A stretch of DNA of 47,540 bases from Bacteroidota bacterium. GTDB taxonomy: Bacteria; Bacteroidota; Ignavibacteria; SZUA-365. The translations under genes were made by a program, and so were the position numbers. Where the stretch lies: positions 1 to 47,540 of the forward strand of contig JAEYUG010000113.1 in the NCBI GenBank assembly GCA_023432805.1. Reading direction: 5' to 3'. Under the pieces are notes generated by a model. The model was not told the origin of the DNA. It saw only the letters and a program-made list of their open reading frames with translations, and ran no database searches. This document shows positions 1-10,110 of this stretch, in pieces (position 1 is the first letter of the stretch; the number at the start of each line of letters is the position of its first letter).

Positions 1-2235
1 GAAGCGATAGGTGACCGTGTTCGGCAGGATGTAGCAGGCCTCGTCCGCACCGCGGTACGGCACGACACGGGGGTCGCCATCGATGTCATCGGTCACATAG
101 GACTGCAGCACACCGGTGAGCGCCACGTCGTTCTGCGAGGCTCCGGCCAGATGCAGATTGCCGTCGTTGGCATCGTTGAATATGGTCGGCTTGCTGATCG
201 AGTTCAGGTTGAGATTCGTGCCTGCCTGCAGCGTGCCGAGGTTTGCGTAGTTGGAACCATTCCAGTAGGCGAAGGTGCCACCGAGGTTGAAGAGTACGTT
301 GTGGTCGAAGCCGCGCAGCGTCGTGTTGTAGAAGTACATCACGTAGCCGTTCGAGTTCGTATGGAAGATGTTGTTCGTGTAGCGGATGTTCGTGCCGTAG
401 TACGAATACAGTGCGCGCGAAGAAGTGCCCGTCGAACGGACGTACACCGAATTGAAGTCGACGTTGCCGTTGTTCGAGTAATACGAGTAGATGCCATACG
501 CGGTGCTCGACCCACCGTTGACGGTGATCATGTTGTTGGTGACGAGTCCCTCGCTGCCGGGCGCGGCGGTCGAGTAGTAGTAGTACATCCCGTACTTGGT
601 GCCGGCCGTGCCGATCAGGTCGACGCGATTGCCGACCATCTGCATCTGGTTTTGCAGGTACCCGGTGTAGAGGCCGTAGTTGGTGTATGTGTTGTTCGTA
701 CGGATCCAGTTGCCACGGATTTCGGGCGCATCATGGTACCACATCACCAGACCCATGTAATAGAAGTTCTGGATGCGGTTGTCAAGCATCTTCCAGTTGG
801 CGAGCAACGTCGTCGTGCCCGACCCGTAGATGTAGGTGCTGTACGATCCGTTCAGGATGTCGTTGTTGACGAACTGGTTGTTGTGATCGGCTGTATAGTA
901 GCAGTAGATGTTGCAGAGATTCGTCGTCACCGATGTGGTCGGATTCGTGCGGATGATATTGCCCTCGAACAGGTTGTCGCTGGAAGCGCCCTGGATGGTG
1001 ATCACGCGCGCATAACTGACGCCCGTGCCTTGAATGGTCATGTTGCGGAAGCGGGTCCAGTCTGCACCGTTGAGCATAAGCGTGTGCATCGTCGTACTCG
1101 TAGCCGCGAATGTCAATGTCACATCGGCGCTGTTTCCGGTCTCCGATTGAAACGTGATTGTGTTCGTCGACGAGGCCCCGGAGATCTGGTTGATCGAGAC
1201 CTGCTCGGTATACACACCGGAACGCACATTGTATACCACAGGACCGCAGACACCGTTGAGATTCAGATCGGCTATCGCCGCTCCGAAGCTCGGATAATCA
1301 GGTGCCGTGCCGCCGATCGTGAACGTTCCACTCATCGCGGCCTTCCGCGTCACGCTCAAGGTGTCATTCGCAGAGTTGGGATCGGTGACGCCATTGGGAT
1401 TCGTGGTCCAGACGCTGATCGCATACGGCGTATTGGCAAGGAATGTATAACCCGGATGCAAATTGACACTCGCGCGGCGAGATTGCGCAGTGAGTGTGTC
1501 GAGAAGCCCCGTCCACTGCACAGGTGTCTGCACGACACCGTTGAGCGACCAGTTGATCGTCGCCGATGTGATCTGGTTCGTGCCGAAGTTCATCAGTGTG
1601 ATGTCGACAGGCAGGGTGCCCGCGCAGAAGTTGAGTGGTGAATCGATGGAGGCCACCCCAGCGTCGTTGGGAGCCGTAATGGAATATCGGATCTCAACTT
1701 CGCGGAAGTTGGGATTCGAGCCACCGGACGCATACACTACGCGCACCATGGTCGTGGTGATCGGCGAGAAGGTGATCACGCGGATGCCCGATGCGAAAAG
1801 CCCGAGATCCGGAAACGTATGGTGGGTGATCCACGTGGTGCCATTCCAGTACTGGATGCTGCCACCCTGCAGTTGCCGGGTGTTGCTCTGCGCGAAGTAC
1901 AGCGTCACTTCGTCGAAGGTACGAGGTGTCGCACCCCAGTCGAACTGCATCCAGTTGCCGACTCCACTCGTGAACCAGCCCCAGAGGTAGGTGCCGGTCG
2001 CGTTGAGCGCGGGAATGTTTCCATCGTTGTACAATTCAGGGCCGTAGCCGGTCGTCGTCTGCCCACCACCGATATGCGTGGCGATGCAGCCATTGGATTG
2101 AAGGGCGAGGTTCGGGGTGGCAGACTGTGCCATCAGCATGGGTGCCGCCGTCAGGAACAGCACAAGTGCAAGTGCCGCGGCACGCAGTGCGTGCATACCT
2201 GGCAATTCTGAAAAACGGTGAGGGGACGGGTGCAT
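1..2235 (-). CDS. Secreted right-handed beta-helix protein, C-terminus beyond window
   Basis: Partial gene: 745 codons are open to the left edge with no stop. The start at 2235 gives a signal peptide (hydrophobic run at residues 19-34, MA-QS cleavage near 36-38); Met14 at 2196 is an alternative start. Residues ~40-185 form a discoidin/F5-8C-like beta-sandwich (ATHIGGGQTT, NWMQFDWG, VEIRYS). Residues ~190-300 are a CARDB-like Ig module, and from ~305 there is a right-handed beta-helix rich in Asn, Tyr and Ser. From the beta-helix onward it is nearly identical to the downstream neighbour at 2340-5591, so the missing end probably also carries a dockerin-like segment and a T9SS domain (inference). 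The reading frame was checked by hand over most of the gene. The substrate is unknown; adhesion or polysaccharide binding is plausible. Confidence 0.85.
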   Translation of the reverse strand, partial: MHPSPHRFSELPGMHALRAAALALVLFLTAAPMLMAQSATPNLALQSNGCIATHIGGGQTTTGYGPELYNDGNIPALNATGTYLWGWFTSGVGNWMQFDWGATPRTFDEVTLYFAQSNTRQLQGGSIQYWNGTTWITHHTFPDLGLFASGIRVITFSPITTTMVRVVYASGGSNPNFREVEIRYSITAPNDAGVASIDSPLNFCAGTLPVDITLMNFGTNQITSATINWSLNGVVQTPVQWTGLLDTLTAQSRRASVNLHPGYTFLANTPYAISVWTTNPNGVTDPNSANDTLSVTRKAAMSGTFTIGGTAPDYPSFGAAIADLNLNGVCGPVVYNVRSGVYTEQVSINQISGASSTNTITFQSETGNSADVTLTFAATSTTMHTLMLNGADWTRFRNMTIQGTGVSYARVITIQGASSDNLFEGNIIRTNPTTSVTTNLCNIYCYYTADHNNQFVNNDILNGSYSTYIYGSGTTTLLANWKMLDNRIQNFYYMGLVMWYHDAPEIRGNWIRTNNTYTNYGLYTGYLQNQMQMVGNRVDLIGTAGTKYGMYYYYSTAAPGSEGLVTNNMITVNGGSSTAYGIYSYYSNNGNVDFNSVYVRSTGTSSRALYSYYGTNIRYTNNIFHTNSNGYVMYFYNTTLRGFDHNVLFNLGGTFAYWNGSNYANLGTLQAGTNLNLNSISKPTIFNDANDGNLHLAGASQNDVALTGVLQSYVTDDIDGDPRVVPYRGADEACYILPNTVTYRF

Positions 2236-2259
2236 GAGTGCTCCTCTCGGTATGATAAT

Positions 2260-2289
2260 GCATGGGCAGGGAGATCTCCCTGCCCATGC
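2260..2289 (-). terminator. 30-base perfect palindrome between the two beta-helix genes
   Basis: GCATGGGCAGGGAGA is followed directly by its exact reverse complement. In RNA it would form a stem of about 13 pairs with a GATC loop. It lies 51 bases past the stop of the 2340-5591 gene and 25 bases before the start of the 1-2235 gene, both on the minus strand. No T-run follows on the minus strand (ATTATCATACC), so it could be a processing or attenuation hairpin, or a dyad operator, instead of a simple terminator. Confidence 0.55.
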
Positions 2290-2339
2290 GTGAAAACTAT
2301 GGAAGACAGTGCTGAAGCAATGCTCCGCACAGCAGTGAA

Positions 2340-5300
2340 TTACTTGCTGAGTGTCATCTTCACAATGCGCGACGAGGTGATGCCCGACGCAATGCCGGTC
2401 GCCTCGTAGCGTGCCATGTACACGCCGCTCTCCAGTGCCGAGGCGTCAAAGGTCACAGTGCGCACACCGGCGTCGACGACACCATTGGCGAGCACGGCCA
2501 CTTCACGACCGATCATGTCGGTCACGACGATCTTCACCGAACTCTTCTCGGGCACGCTGTACTGCAGCGTGGTCGAGGGATTGAAGGGATTCGGGTAGTT
2601 CTGCGTCATGCCGAAGCTGCCGGCGATGGCGTTGTCGTCCTGCTTCGGAGTCCAGTTGCCATGTGTGCGCATGTAGTTGACCTTGACGGGCAGCAGGTCG
2701 TAGTTGTTCACCACACCGTTGCCGTCGGCATCCATGTAGCAACCATTGGGCGTCGACCACGGCGCACCGGCCTGGCCTTCCCACGTATAGTAGGTCATGG
2801 GATTGGTCAGATAGTCTGCGCGGTAGCGGGCGGGACCGTTGAGCCAGCTGGGACGCAGGTTCGCGTCGAAGATGTACTTGTTGAGCGCCGAGCGGTCGCC
2901 GTAGTTGGCGATGCCGTCGTTGTTGACATCACCCGGCCAGACGATGCACGGGGTCTGACCCTGGCCGACGAGCAGCATGGCCTTGTCGCCCGGAGCATAG
3001 TTGATGTAGTCGCCGCAGCTGTTCTGTGTGTTGAACACGACGTTCATCCGGTAGTAACCCGGTGTGAGTGTCGGTGGCACGGCGACCTGATACGTGGCTG
3101 TGAGCGGCTGACCCTGCAGCTTTGTAGCGTTGAACGATGTGCTGTACGCGAGCACGTTGCCGGGCACGGTGTAGAAGTTCACCGTCACCATGAAGGGGAA
3201 GCCCATGTCGGGGAAGGCCACGTTCACCGCGACGTTGACGGTGCCCGGGATGTTCGCGTAGGTCACGTCGTTGTTTTCACCATCGACAAGGCGATAGGTG
3301 ACCGTGTTCGGAAGGATGTAGCAGGCCTCGTCCGCGCCACGGTAGGGCAGGATGCGGGGATCGTGATCGATGTCGTCAGTGACATAGGGTTGCTGCACAC
3401 CGGTTAGTGACACATCGTTCTGTGAAGCACCGGCCAGATGCAGATCGCCGTCGAGCGCATCGCGGAAGTTGATGGGTGTACTGATCGAATTGAGGTTGAG
3501 GTTGGTCCCTGTCTGCAGCGCGCCGAGGTTTGCGTAGTTGGAACCATTCCAGTAGGCGAAGGTGCCACCGGCATTGTACAGCACGTTGTGGTCGAAGCCG
3601 CGCAGCGTCGTGTTGTAGAAGTACATCACGTAGCCGGTGGCGTTGTTGTAGAAGATGTTGTTCGTGTAGCGGATGTTCGTGCCGTAGTACGAATACAGTG
3701 CGCGCGAAGAAGTGCCCGTCGAACGGACGTAGACCGAGTTGAAGTCGACGTTGCCGTTGTTCGAGTAATACGAGTAGATGCCATACACGGTGCTCGACCC
3801 ACCGTTGACGGTGATCATGTTGTTGGTGACGAGTCCCTCGCTGCCCGGCGCTGCGGTCGAATAGTAGTAGTACATCCCGTACTTGGTGCCGGACGTGCCG
3901 ATCAGGTCGACGCGATTGCCGACCATCTGCATCCGATTCTGCAGGTACCCCGTGTAGAGGCCGTAGTTGGTGTACGTGTTGTTCGTGCGGATCACGTTGC
4001 CACGGATCTCGGGCGCATCATGGTACCACATGACCAGACCCATGTAGTAGAAGTTCTGGATGCGGTTGTCGATCATCTTCCAGTTGGCATAGAGACCGGT
4101 TGTGCCCGAACCGTAGATGTAGGTTGCATAGCCGCCGTTCAGAATGTCATTATCCTCGAACGTGTTGTCATGATCACCCGAGTAGTAGCTGTAGATGTTG
4201 CAGACATAATTCGAGGTCGTGTTCACGGGCAGCGTGCGGATCGTGTTATCCTCGAAGATGTTGTTGGTCGCGCCGCCGGTCAGTGTCACCACCCGCGCGT
4301 AGCTCGTGCCGAGTCCTTCGATGGTCATGTTGTAGAACCGTGTCCAGTCTGAACCATTGAGCAGCAACGTATGCGGAGTGGTCGATGAATTCGACGTGAA
4401 GCTGAGCGTCACATCGTTCTTGTTGCCCGTCTCCGACTGGAAGGTGACGGTGTTCGTGGCTGATGCACCGGAGATCTGGTTGATCGAGACCTGTTCGGTA
4501 TAGACACCGGTGCGCACGTTGAACACCACCGGACCACAGATTCCGTTTGCGTTCAGATCCGCGACAGCCGCACCGAACGACGGATAGTCGGGGGCGGTGC
4601 CGCCAATGGTGAACGTGCCGCTCAGCGCGGGTTTCATCGTCACGAACAGCGTGTCATTGCCGGCGAAGGAATCGTTCGTGTTGTTCGGGTTCGAGGTCCA
4701 AGCCTTCAGTGTGTGAGGCACACCGGCGGCGAACGTGCGAGAACCGAGTGTCACCGTCGCATCTGCAAGCGAGGCCATGGGTGTCGACCAGGCGACCGGC
4801 GTCTGAGCAACGCCGTCGTATTCCCAATTGACCTGCACCGAGTTCAGCGCGTTCGTGCCGAAGTTCTTGAGATTCACGCGAATGTCGAACGTGCCTGCAC
4901 AGAAATTCACCGGGTTCAGCAGATCGGTGATGCCGGCATCGTCGGGCATGGCGGGATTCATGTCCACACCGAAATCGGTGCGGGTCTGGCTGTTTCCCGA
5001 CACCGAACCGGCACAACCGGGTCCGCCATAGAGGCGACGCAGATTGCCGGGGGTTGTGGTCGTGAAGGTTGCGCACGGGGGACCCTGTGTCGGGTTCGCG
5101 TCCATGCAGACTTCCACAACCAGCGACTGGGCGGGGTTGTAGTACACAGGGGTCTGCAACTGGAAAGACATCCAGCTTCCGGAGACTCCTGCCGGGATGG
5201 TCAGCGTCGCGGCGAAGAAGGCCTGTGTCATGGGCGTGTGCCACGAGCCAGTCGGATACGTCGTTCCCGCGATCTGGCCGATGGAGATACGGAAGTTCGT

Positions 5301-5591
5301 GTAGACGCCTCCATTGGTGTATCCATCGGCACGACGGAACCAGACCTTCGTAATGTTGCCGGGATACGCGCCGGGCAACTCATTGGGGATGTAGAATCCC
5401 TGCCATTTCTGCCAGGTCGTGGTCGTTCCGGCGCCGAACGGGATATAATTGCCACCGGTGCCACCGGCGATGTAGAATTGCGGAGTCTGTGCGTGGGCAA
5501 CGTCGCCCAGGGCCAGAGCGAAGAGAATAGCAAAGAGCAGGCTGATCGGCTGTGAATGCCGACGACCCGCAAGCGGGAGGGAGTGGTGCAT
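2340..5591 (-). CDS. T9SS-exported beta-helix protein with dockerin-like repeats
   Basis: 1083 residues. A signal peptide covers ~1-34 (ALGDVAHA-QT). The N-terminal beta module (~35-215) is unlike that of the neighbouring paralogue. A CARDB-like Ig module (~218-320) is followed by a right-handed beta-helix (~325-750) with recurring NN-I-x-N-x turns typical of parallel beta-helix (pectate-lyase-like, NosD-like) proteins. Two EF-hand loops of dockerin type follow: DVNNDGIANYGD at ~888 and DADGNGVVNNYD at ~953, each with D1/N-D3/D-N5/D12. A T9SS type A sorting domain starts at ~996 (QNYPNPFNPSTTLQYS). GAGG lies 5 bases before the ATG. The protein is predicted to be secreted and surface-attached. 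No catalytic residues could be assigned, so adhesion, calcium-dependent assembly or glycan binding are only possibilities. Confidence 0.9.
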   Translation of the reverse strand: MHHSLPLAGRRHSQPISLLFAILFALALGDVAHAQTPQFYIAGGTGGNYIPFGAGTTTTWQKWQGFYIPNELPGAYPGNITKVWFRRADGYTNGGVYTNFRISIGQIAGTTYPTGSWHTPMTQAFFAATLTIPAGVSGSWMSFQLQTPVYYNPAQSLVVEVCMDANPTQGPPCATFTTTTPGNLRRLYGGPGCAGSVSGNSQTRTDFGVDMNPAMPDDAGITDLLNPVNFCAGTFDIRVNLKNFGTNALNSVQVNWEYDGVAQTPVAWSTPMASLADATVTLGSRTFAAGVPHTLKAWTSNPNNTNDSFAGNDTLFVTMKPALSGTFTIGGTAPDYPSFGAAVADLNANGICGPVVFNVRTGVYTEQVSINQISGASATNTVTFQSETGNKNDVTLSFTSNSSTTPHTLLLNGSDWTRFYNMTIEGLGTSYARVVTLTGGATNNIFEDNTIRTLPVNTTSNYVCNIYSYYSGDHDNTFEDNDILNGGYATYIYGSGTTGLYANWKMIDNRIQNFYYMGLVMWYHDAPEIRGNVIRTNNTYTNYGLYTGYLQNRMQMVGNRVDLIGTSGTKYGMYYYYSTAAPGSEGLVTNNMITVNGGSSTVYGIYSYYSNNGNVDFNSVYVRSTGTSSRALYSYYGTNIRYTNNIFYNNATGYVMYFYNTTLRGFDHNVLYNAGGTFAYWNGSNYANLGALQTGTNLNLNSISTPINFRDALDGDLHLAGASQNDVSLTGVQQPYVTDDIDHDPRILPYRGADEACYILPNTVTYRLVDGENNDVTYANIPGTVNVAVNVAFPDMGFPFMVTVNFYTVPGNVLAYSTSFNATKLQGQPLTATYQVAVPPTLTPGYYRMNVVFNTQNSCGDYINYAPGDKAMLLVGQGQTPCIVWPGDVNNDGIANYGDRSALNKYIFDANLRPSWLNGPARYRADYLTNPMTYYTWEGQAGAPWSTPNGCYMDADGNGVVNNYDLLPVKVNYMRTHGNWTPKQDDNAIAGSFGMTQNYPNPFNPSTTLQYSVPEKSSVKIVVTDMIGREVAVLANGVVDAGVRTVTFDASALESGVYMARYEATGIASGITSSRIVKMTLSK

Positions 5592-5986
5592 GGAAACCTC
5601 ACATCAATGATTAAGGTGGAAAGAGCGACAGTGGTGCGACTGTGGCCATTCCTCGCGTGCAGAGGTGCCTGCGCGGGGTGCAATGGGTCTCAATCAGGTG
5701 ATGCGTGTGTCCCTATCCGTATAGCTCGCGTGACAACGCTGAGATTCCGGTGCAGGGAGTCCATCGTTCATCCGGTGCGTCGAAATGCGGACGCAGCATG
5801 AAGCTATGTGATTACACGTGTCTGAACTTACATGATTTGTGTCATGAAGGCAAGACCCTGCGATCAAGGATTTATTCGAGCCTTGTACATCCAGCGCCGA
5901 TTCTCTACTTTTTGCGATTCTCTTCGTGGAGGTGCGCCACCATTCGCAGGTGCACCTCCCTCACCGTTTGCATCGAAGGCATCTGC
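5592..5986. other. 395-base divergent intergenic region upstream of glmS
   Basis: Separates the minus-strand beta-helix gene from plus-strand glmS, so it should carry promoters for both. A small inverted repeat, CATGA-6-TCATG, lies at about 5831-5846. The stretch is open in the glmS frame from a GTG at 5705, but that extension does not fit the enzyme. No ribozyme-like or riboswitch-like structure and no convincing -35/-10 pair was recognised. Confidence 0.5.
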
Positions 5987-7828
<1,842 letters not shown>

Positions 7829-7831
7829 GGC

Positions 7832-8869
7832 ATGGTTGATGGAATGACATACGGCACTCCGCGTGCCGCCGCGCCGGGACCCCTCCCCACGCGCGACGAT
7901 GTGCGGAAGCTGCTTGCCACGCGAAACGCCGTGCTGCTCGCCCACTATTATCAGGAGTCCGAGATCCAGGATCTGGCCGACTTCGTCGGCGACAGTCTCG
8001 AACTCGCCCGGCGGGCCATGGAGACCGACGCCGACGTGATCGTGCTCGCCGGCGTACACTTCATGGCCGAGACCGCGAAAATCCTCAATCCCTCGAAAAC
8101 CGTACTGCTGCCGGATCTCAATGCCGGCTGCTCGCTCGCCGAGAGCGCGCCCGCGTACCTGTTTCGCGCCTTTCGCGAGCGGCACCCCGATCATCTCGCG
8201 CTGACCTACATCAACTGCACGGCCGAGGTGAAGTCCCTCAGCGACATCATCGTCACCTCGAGCAGCGCCGAGCGCATCCTCGCCCAGATTCCTCGGGAGA
8301 TTCCGATCCTCTTCTCTCCGGACAAGAACCTCGGCCGCTACCTTTCGAAGAAGTACGACCGCGACATGCTGCTCTGGCAGGGAACCTGTTCGGTGCACGA
8401 GCAGTTCAGCGGCGAGAAGATCCGCATGCTGAAGCTCGAGCATCCCAGCGCCGAGGTGCTGGCGCATCCCGAGTGCGAGGACGCCGTGCTGGAAATGGCC
8501 GACTTCATTGGCAGCACCAGCGGTCTCTTGGCGCACACGCAGCGCTCATCGGCGTCGGCCTTCATCGTGGCGACCGAGGTCGGCATCCTCCACCAGATGC
8601 AGCGTGCACGACCCGATCGCACCTTCATTCCCGCACCGCCCGAGAGTTCCTGCGCGTGCAACGAATGTCCCTTCATGAAGCTCAACACCCTCGAGAAGCT
8701 GCACGCCTGTCTGCGCGACATGGAGCCGCGCATCGAACTTGCGCCGGACCTGATGCACAGCGCACGCGCATCGATCGACCGCATGCTGGCGCTGTCGGGT
8801 GCGGAGGCTTCCGAACGGCGTCGCGACGTGCTCGCGTCGATCAGGCTTCCCTTCACGGCCGGACGATAG
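7832..8869 (+). CDS. nadA: Quinolinate synthase NadA
   Basis: 345 residues. NadA is a [4Fe-4S] enzyme that condenses iminoaspartate with dihydroxyacetone phosphate to quinolinate in de novo NAD synthesis. Conserved blocks seen: LLAHYYQESEIQDLADFVGDS (31-54 region), LPDLNAGCSLAES with Cys100, YINCTAEVKSLSDIIVTSS, PDKNLGRYL, WQGTCSVHEQF with Cys186, and ESSCACNECPFMKLNTLEK with Cys274/276/279. Cys100, Cys186 and Cys279 match the three cluster ligands known in E. coli NadA. The ATG lies 3 bases after the glmS stop, which suggests coupling; Met5 (7844) is an alternative start. The partners nadB and nadC are not in the window. Confidence 0.97.
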   Translation: MVDGMTYGTPRAAAPGPLPTRDDVRKLLATRNAVLLAHYYQESEIQDLADFVGDSLELARRAMETDADVIVLAGVHFMAETAKILNPSKTVLLPDLNAGCSLAESAPAYLFRAFRERHPDHLALTYINCTAEVKSLSDIIVTSSSAERILAQIPREIPILFSPDKNLGRYLSKKYDRDMLLWQGTCSVHEQFSGEKIRMLKLEHPSAEVLAHPECEDAVLEMADFIGSTSGLLAHTQRSSASAFIVATEVGILHQMQRARPDRTFIPAPPESSCACNECPFMKLNTLEKLHACLRDMEPRIELAPDLMHSARASIDRMLALSGAEASERRRDVLASIRLPFTAGR

Positions 8870-8930
8870 GGACGCGGCGACACGCGACCTCTTCCGGCGA
8901 CGACGCATGTGATCCACACTCAAGGTACGC

Positions 8931-10106
8931 GTGACTGTCCCCCATCCCATGTCCCACCATTCGGCCCCGGCTCTTCGCACACTCTTCGTGCGGGCGCTCT
9001 GGCTTGTGGCCGTGCTGGGGGCGGCGGGCACGATGCGGGTCGACGGGCAGATCCTGCTGCGCAGCTACACGGCCGAGGAGCGCTACAACCACGTGCGGCT
9101 TCCGGCGGAGGGCGCGGCGCTGACCGTGTGGACCGCGCCGGTCACGCTGCGACTGGAGGAGGTGGCGGTGCGGTTTGTCAACGAGCGTGATTCGGCGTGT
9201 GCCGCAGACATCGTGGTGCTCGCATCGGACGGCACGTGGAGGCCCCGGCATCCGCGCAGCGACATGCATGCGCCCGTGCGGGTGTGGATCGCCGCGCGTG
9301 CAGATACGACGCTGCGGGTGCGGCTCGCCACGCCACCGCTCGTGCATGCGGGTGAGCAGTTCCTCGCCGGCGCGATTGTGCACAGCGCGTCGCTGACCGT
9401 CCGCATGGATCGCGGACTGCGCGAAAGCGGCGGCGCGCTCGACGTGACGCGCAGCATGTTCGCGCTGCCGCGTGCGGACAGTCCCGCATGGCGCATCGGC
9501 AGTTCGTATGCAGATGGTCGCCGGATCGGCAACTGGTATATCGAAGTGCTCGCGCGCGAATCCCTGCGCGCCTCGCAGGTACAGCTCGTGCGTGATGAGA
9601 TGGGGGAGGACGTGCGTCGACGCGAGCGCTTGGAGGCCGGGCAGGGCGATGCGCCTCGTGCGGAAGCAGAGCGCGCCGCAACACCTCGTGCGGAAGCAGA
9701 GCGCGCCGAGGCGGAGCGCATCGAAGCGAATCGCATCGAGGCAGAACGGCTCGCCACTCGGCAGCGGCCGTCCGAGCAACAGGACGCCGAACGGGGTTCG
9801 CCGGATGCTTCCACACCGGTGCGCGTCATGCCTCGGGTGCAGCCTGTACCGGCCAGCGACGACGACGAGTTGTCATCCGTCGTTCTCGTGCATATCGCGG
9901 AGTCCGCACAAGTCGACGTGCGTGTCGAAGACCGGCGGGGACGTCTGGTGCGGCTGTTGCGGGCCGACACACTCGGCGCCGGGTCGTATTTCTTTTCGTG
10001 GGACGGGTTGAAGACCGATGGCAGCGCAGCCGCGCCCGGGTGGTACGACATCGTGGTGCTGATCAACGGCGTGGAGCAAGCCAGGAAATCCATCACCAGG
10101 CGATGA
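8931..10106 (+). CDS. Exported protein with Ala-Glu-Arg repeats and FlgD-like C-terminal fold
   Basis: Not recognised as a named family. Starting at GTG 8931 (AAGG 6 bases upstream) it has 391 residues; ATG 8949 is an equally possible start and keeps the signal peptide (ALWLVAVLGAAGT...DG-Q). Residues ~40-215 are beta-rich (RLEEVAVRFVNE, LRVRLATPPLVHAGEQFLAG, WYIEVLARE), suggesting a beta-sandwich. Residues ~220-285 are a low-complexity, highly charged stretch built on AEAERAxxER-type units, predicted helical or coiled. The last ~85 residues (SAQVDVRVEDRRGRLVRLL, GSYFFSWDGLKTDG, GWYDIVVLINGVEQARKSI) resemble a FlgD-Ig/T9SS-like C-terminal beta-sandwich. The next gene starts 4 bases after the stop, so they form one operon, probably acting together at the cell envelope. 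Confidence 0.8.
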   Translation: MTVPHPMSHHSAPALRTLFVRALWLVAVLGAAGTMRVDGQILLRSYTAEERYNHVRLPAEGAALTVWTAPVTLRLEEVAVRFVNERDSACAADIVVLASDGTWRPRHPRSDMHAPVRVWIAARADTTLRVRLATPPLVHAGEQFLAGAIVHSASLTVRMDRGLRESGGALDVTRSMFALPRADSPAWRIGSSYADGRRIGNWYIEVLARESLRASQVQLVRDEMGEDVRRRERLEAGQGDAPRAEAERAATPRAEAERAEAERIEANRIEAERLATRQRPSEQQDAERGSPDASTPVRVMPRVQPVPASDDDELSSVVLVHIAESAQVDVRVEDRRGRLVRLLRADTLGAGSYFFSWDGLKTDGSAAAPGWYDIVVLINGVEQARKSITRR

Positions 10107-10110
10107 GCAG

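Noticed and set aside
301..1000. Possible CRISPR or tandem DNA repeat (recurring GTAGTA/GTTGTT-like words)
   Set aside because: These are Tyr/Asn-rich beta-helix codons in the minus-strand gene; there are no equal repeats with unique spacers.
151..1641. 496-codon open frame on the plus strand opposite the partial beta-helix gene
   Set aside because: A similar frame (3438-4352) lies opposite the paralogue, but this follows from the near-identical coding strands. The minus-strand frame carries signal peptide, domains and beta-helix repeats.
5705..5986. Longer GTG start for glmS
   Set aside because: It would add 94 residues before the catalytic Cys, which must be N-terminal after Met removal.
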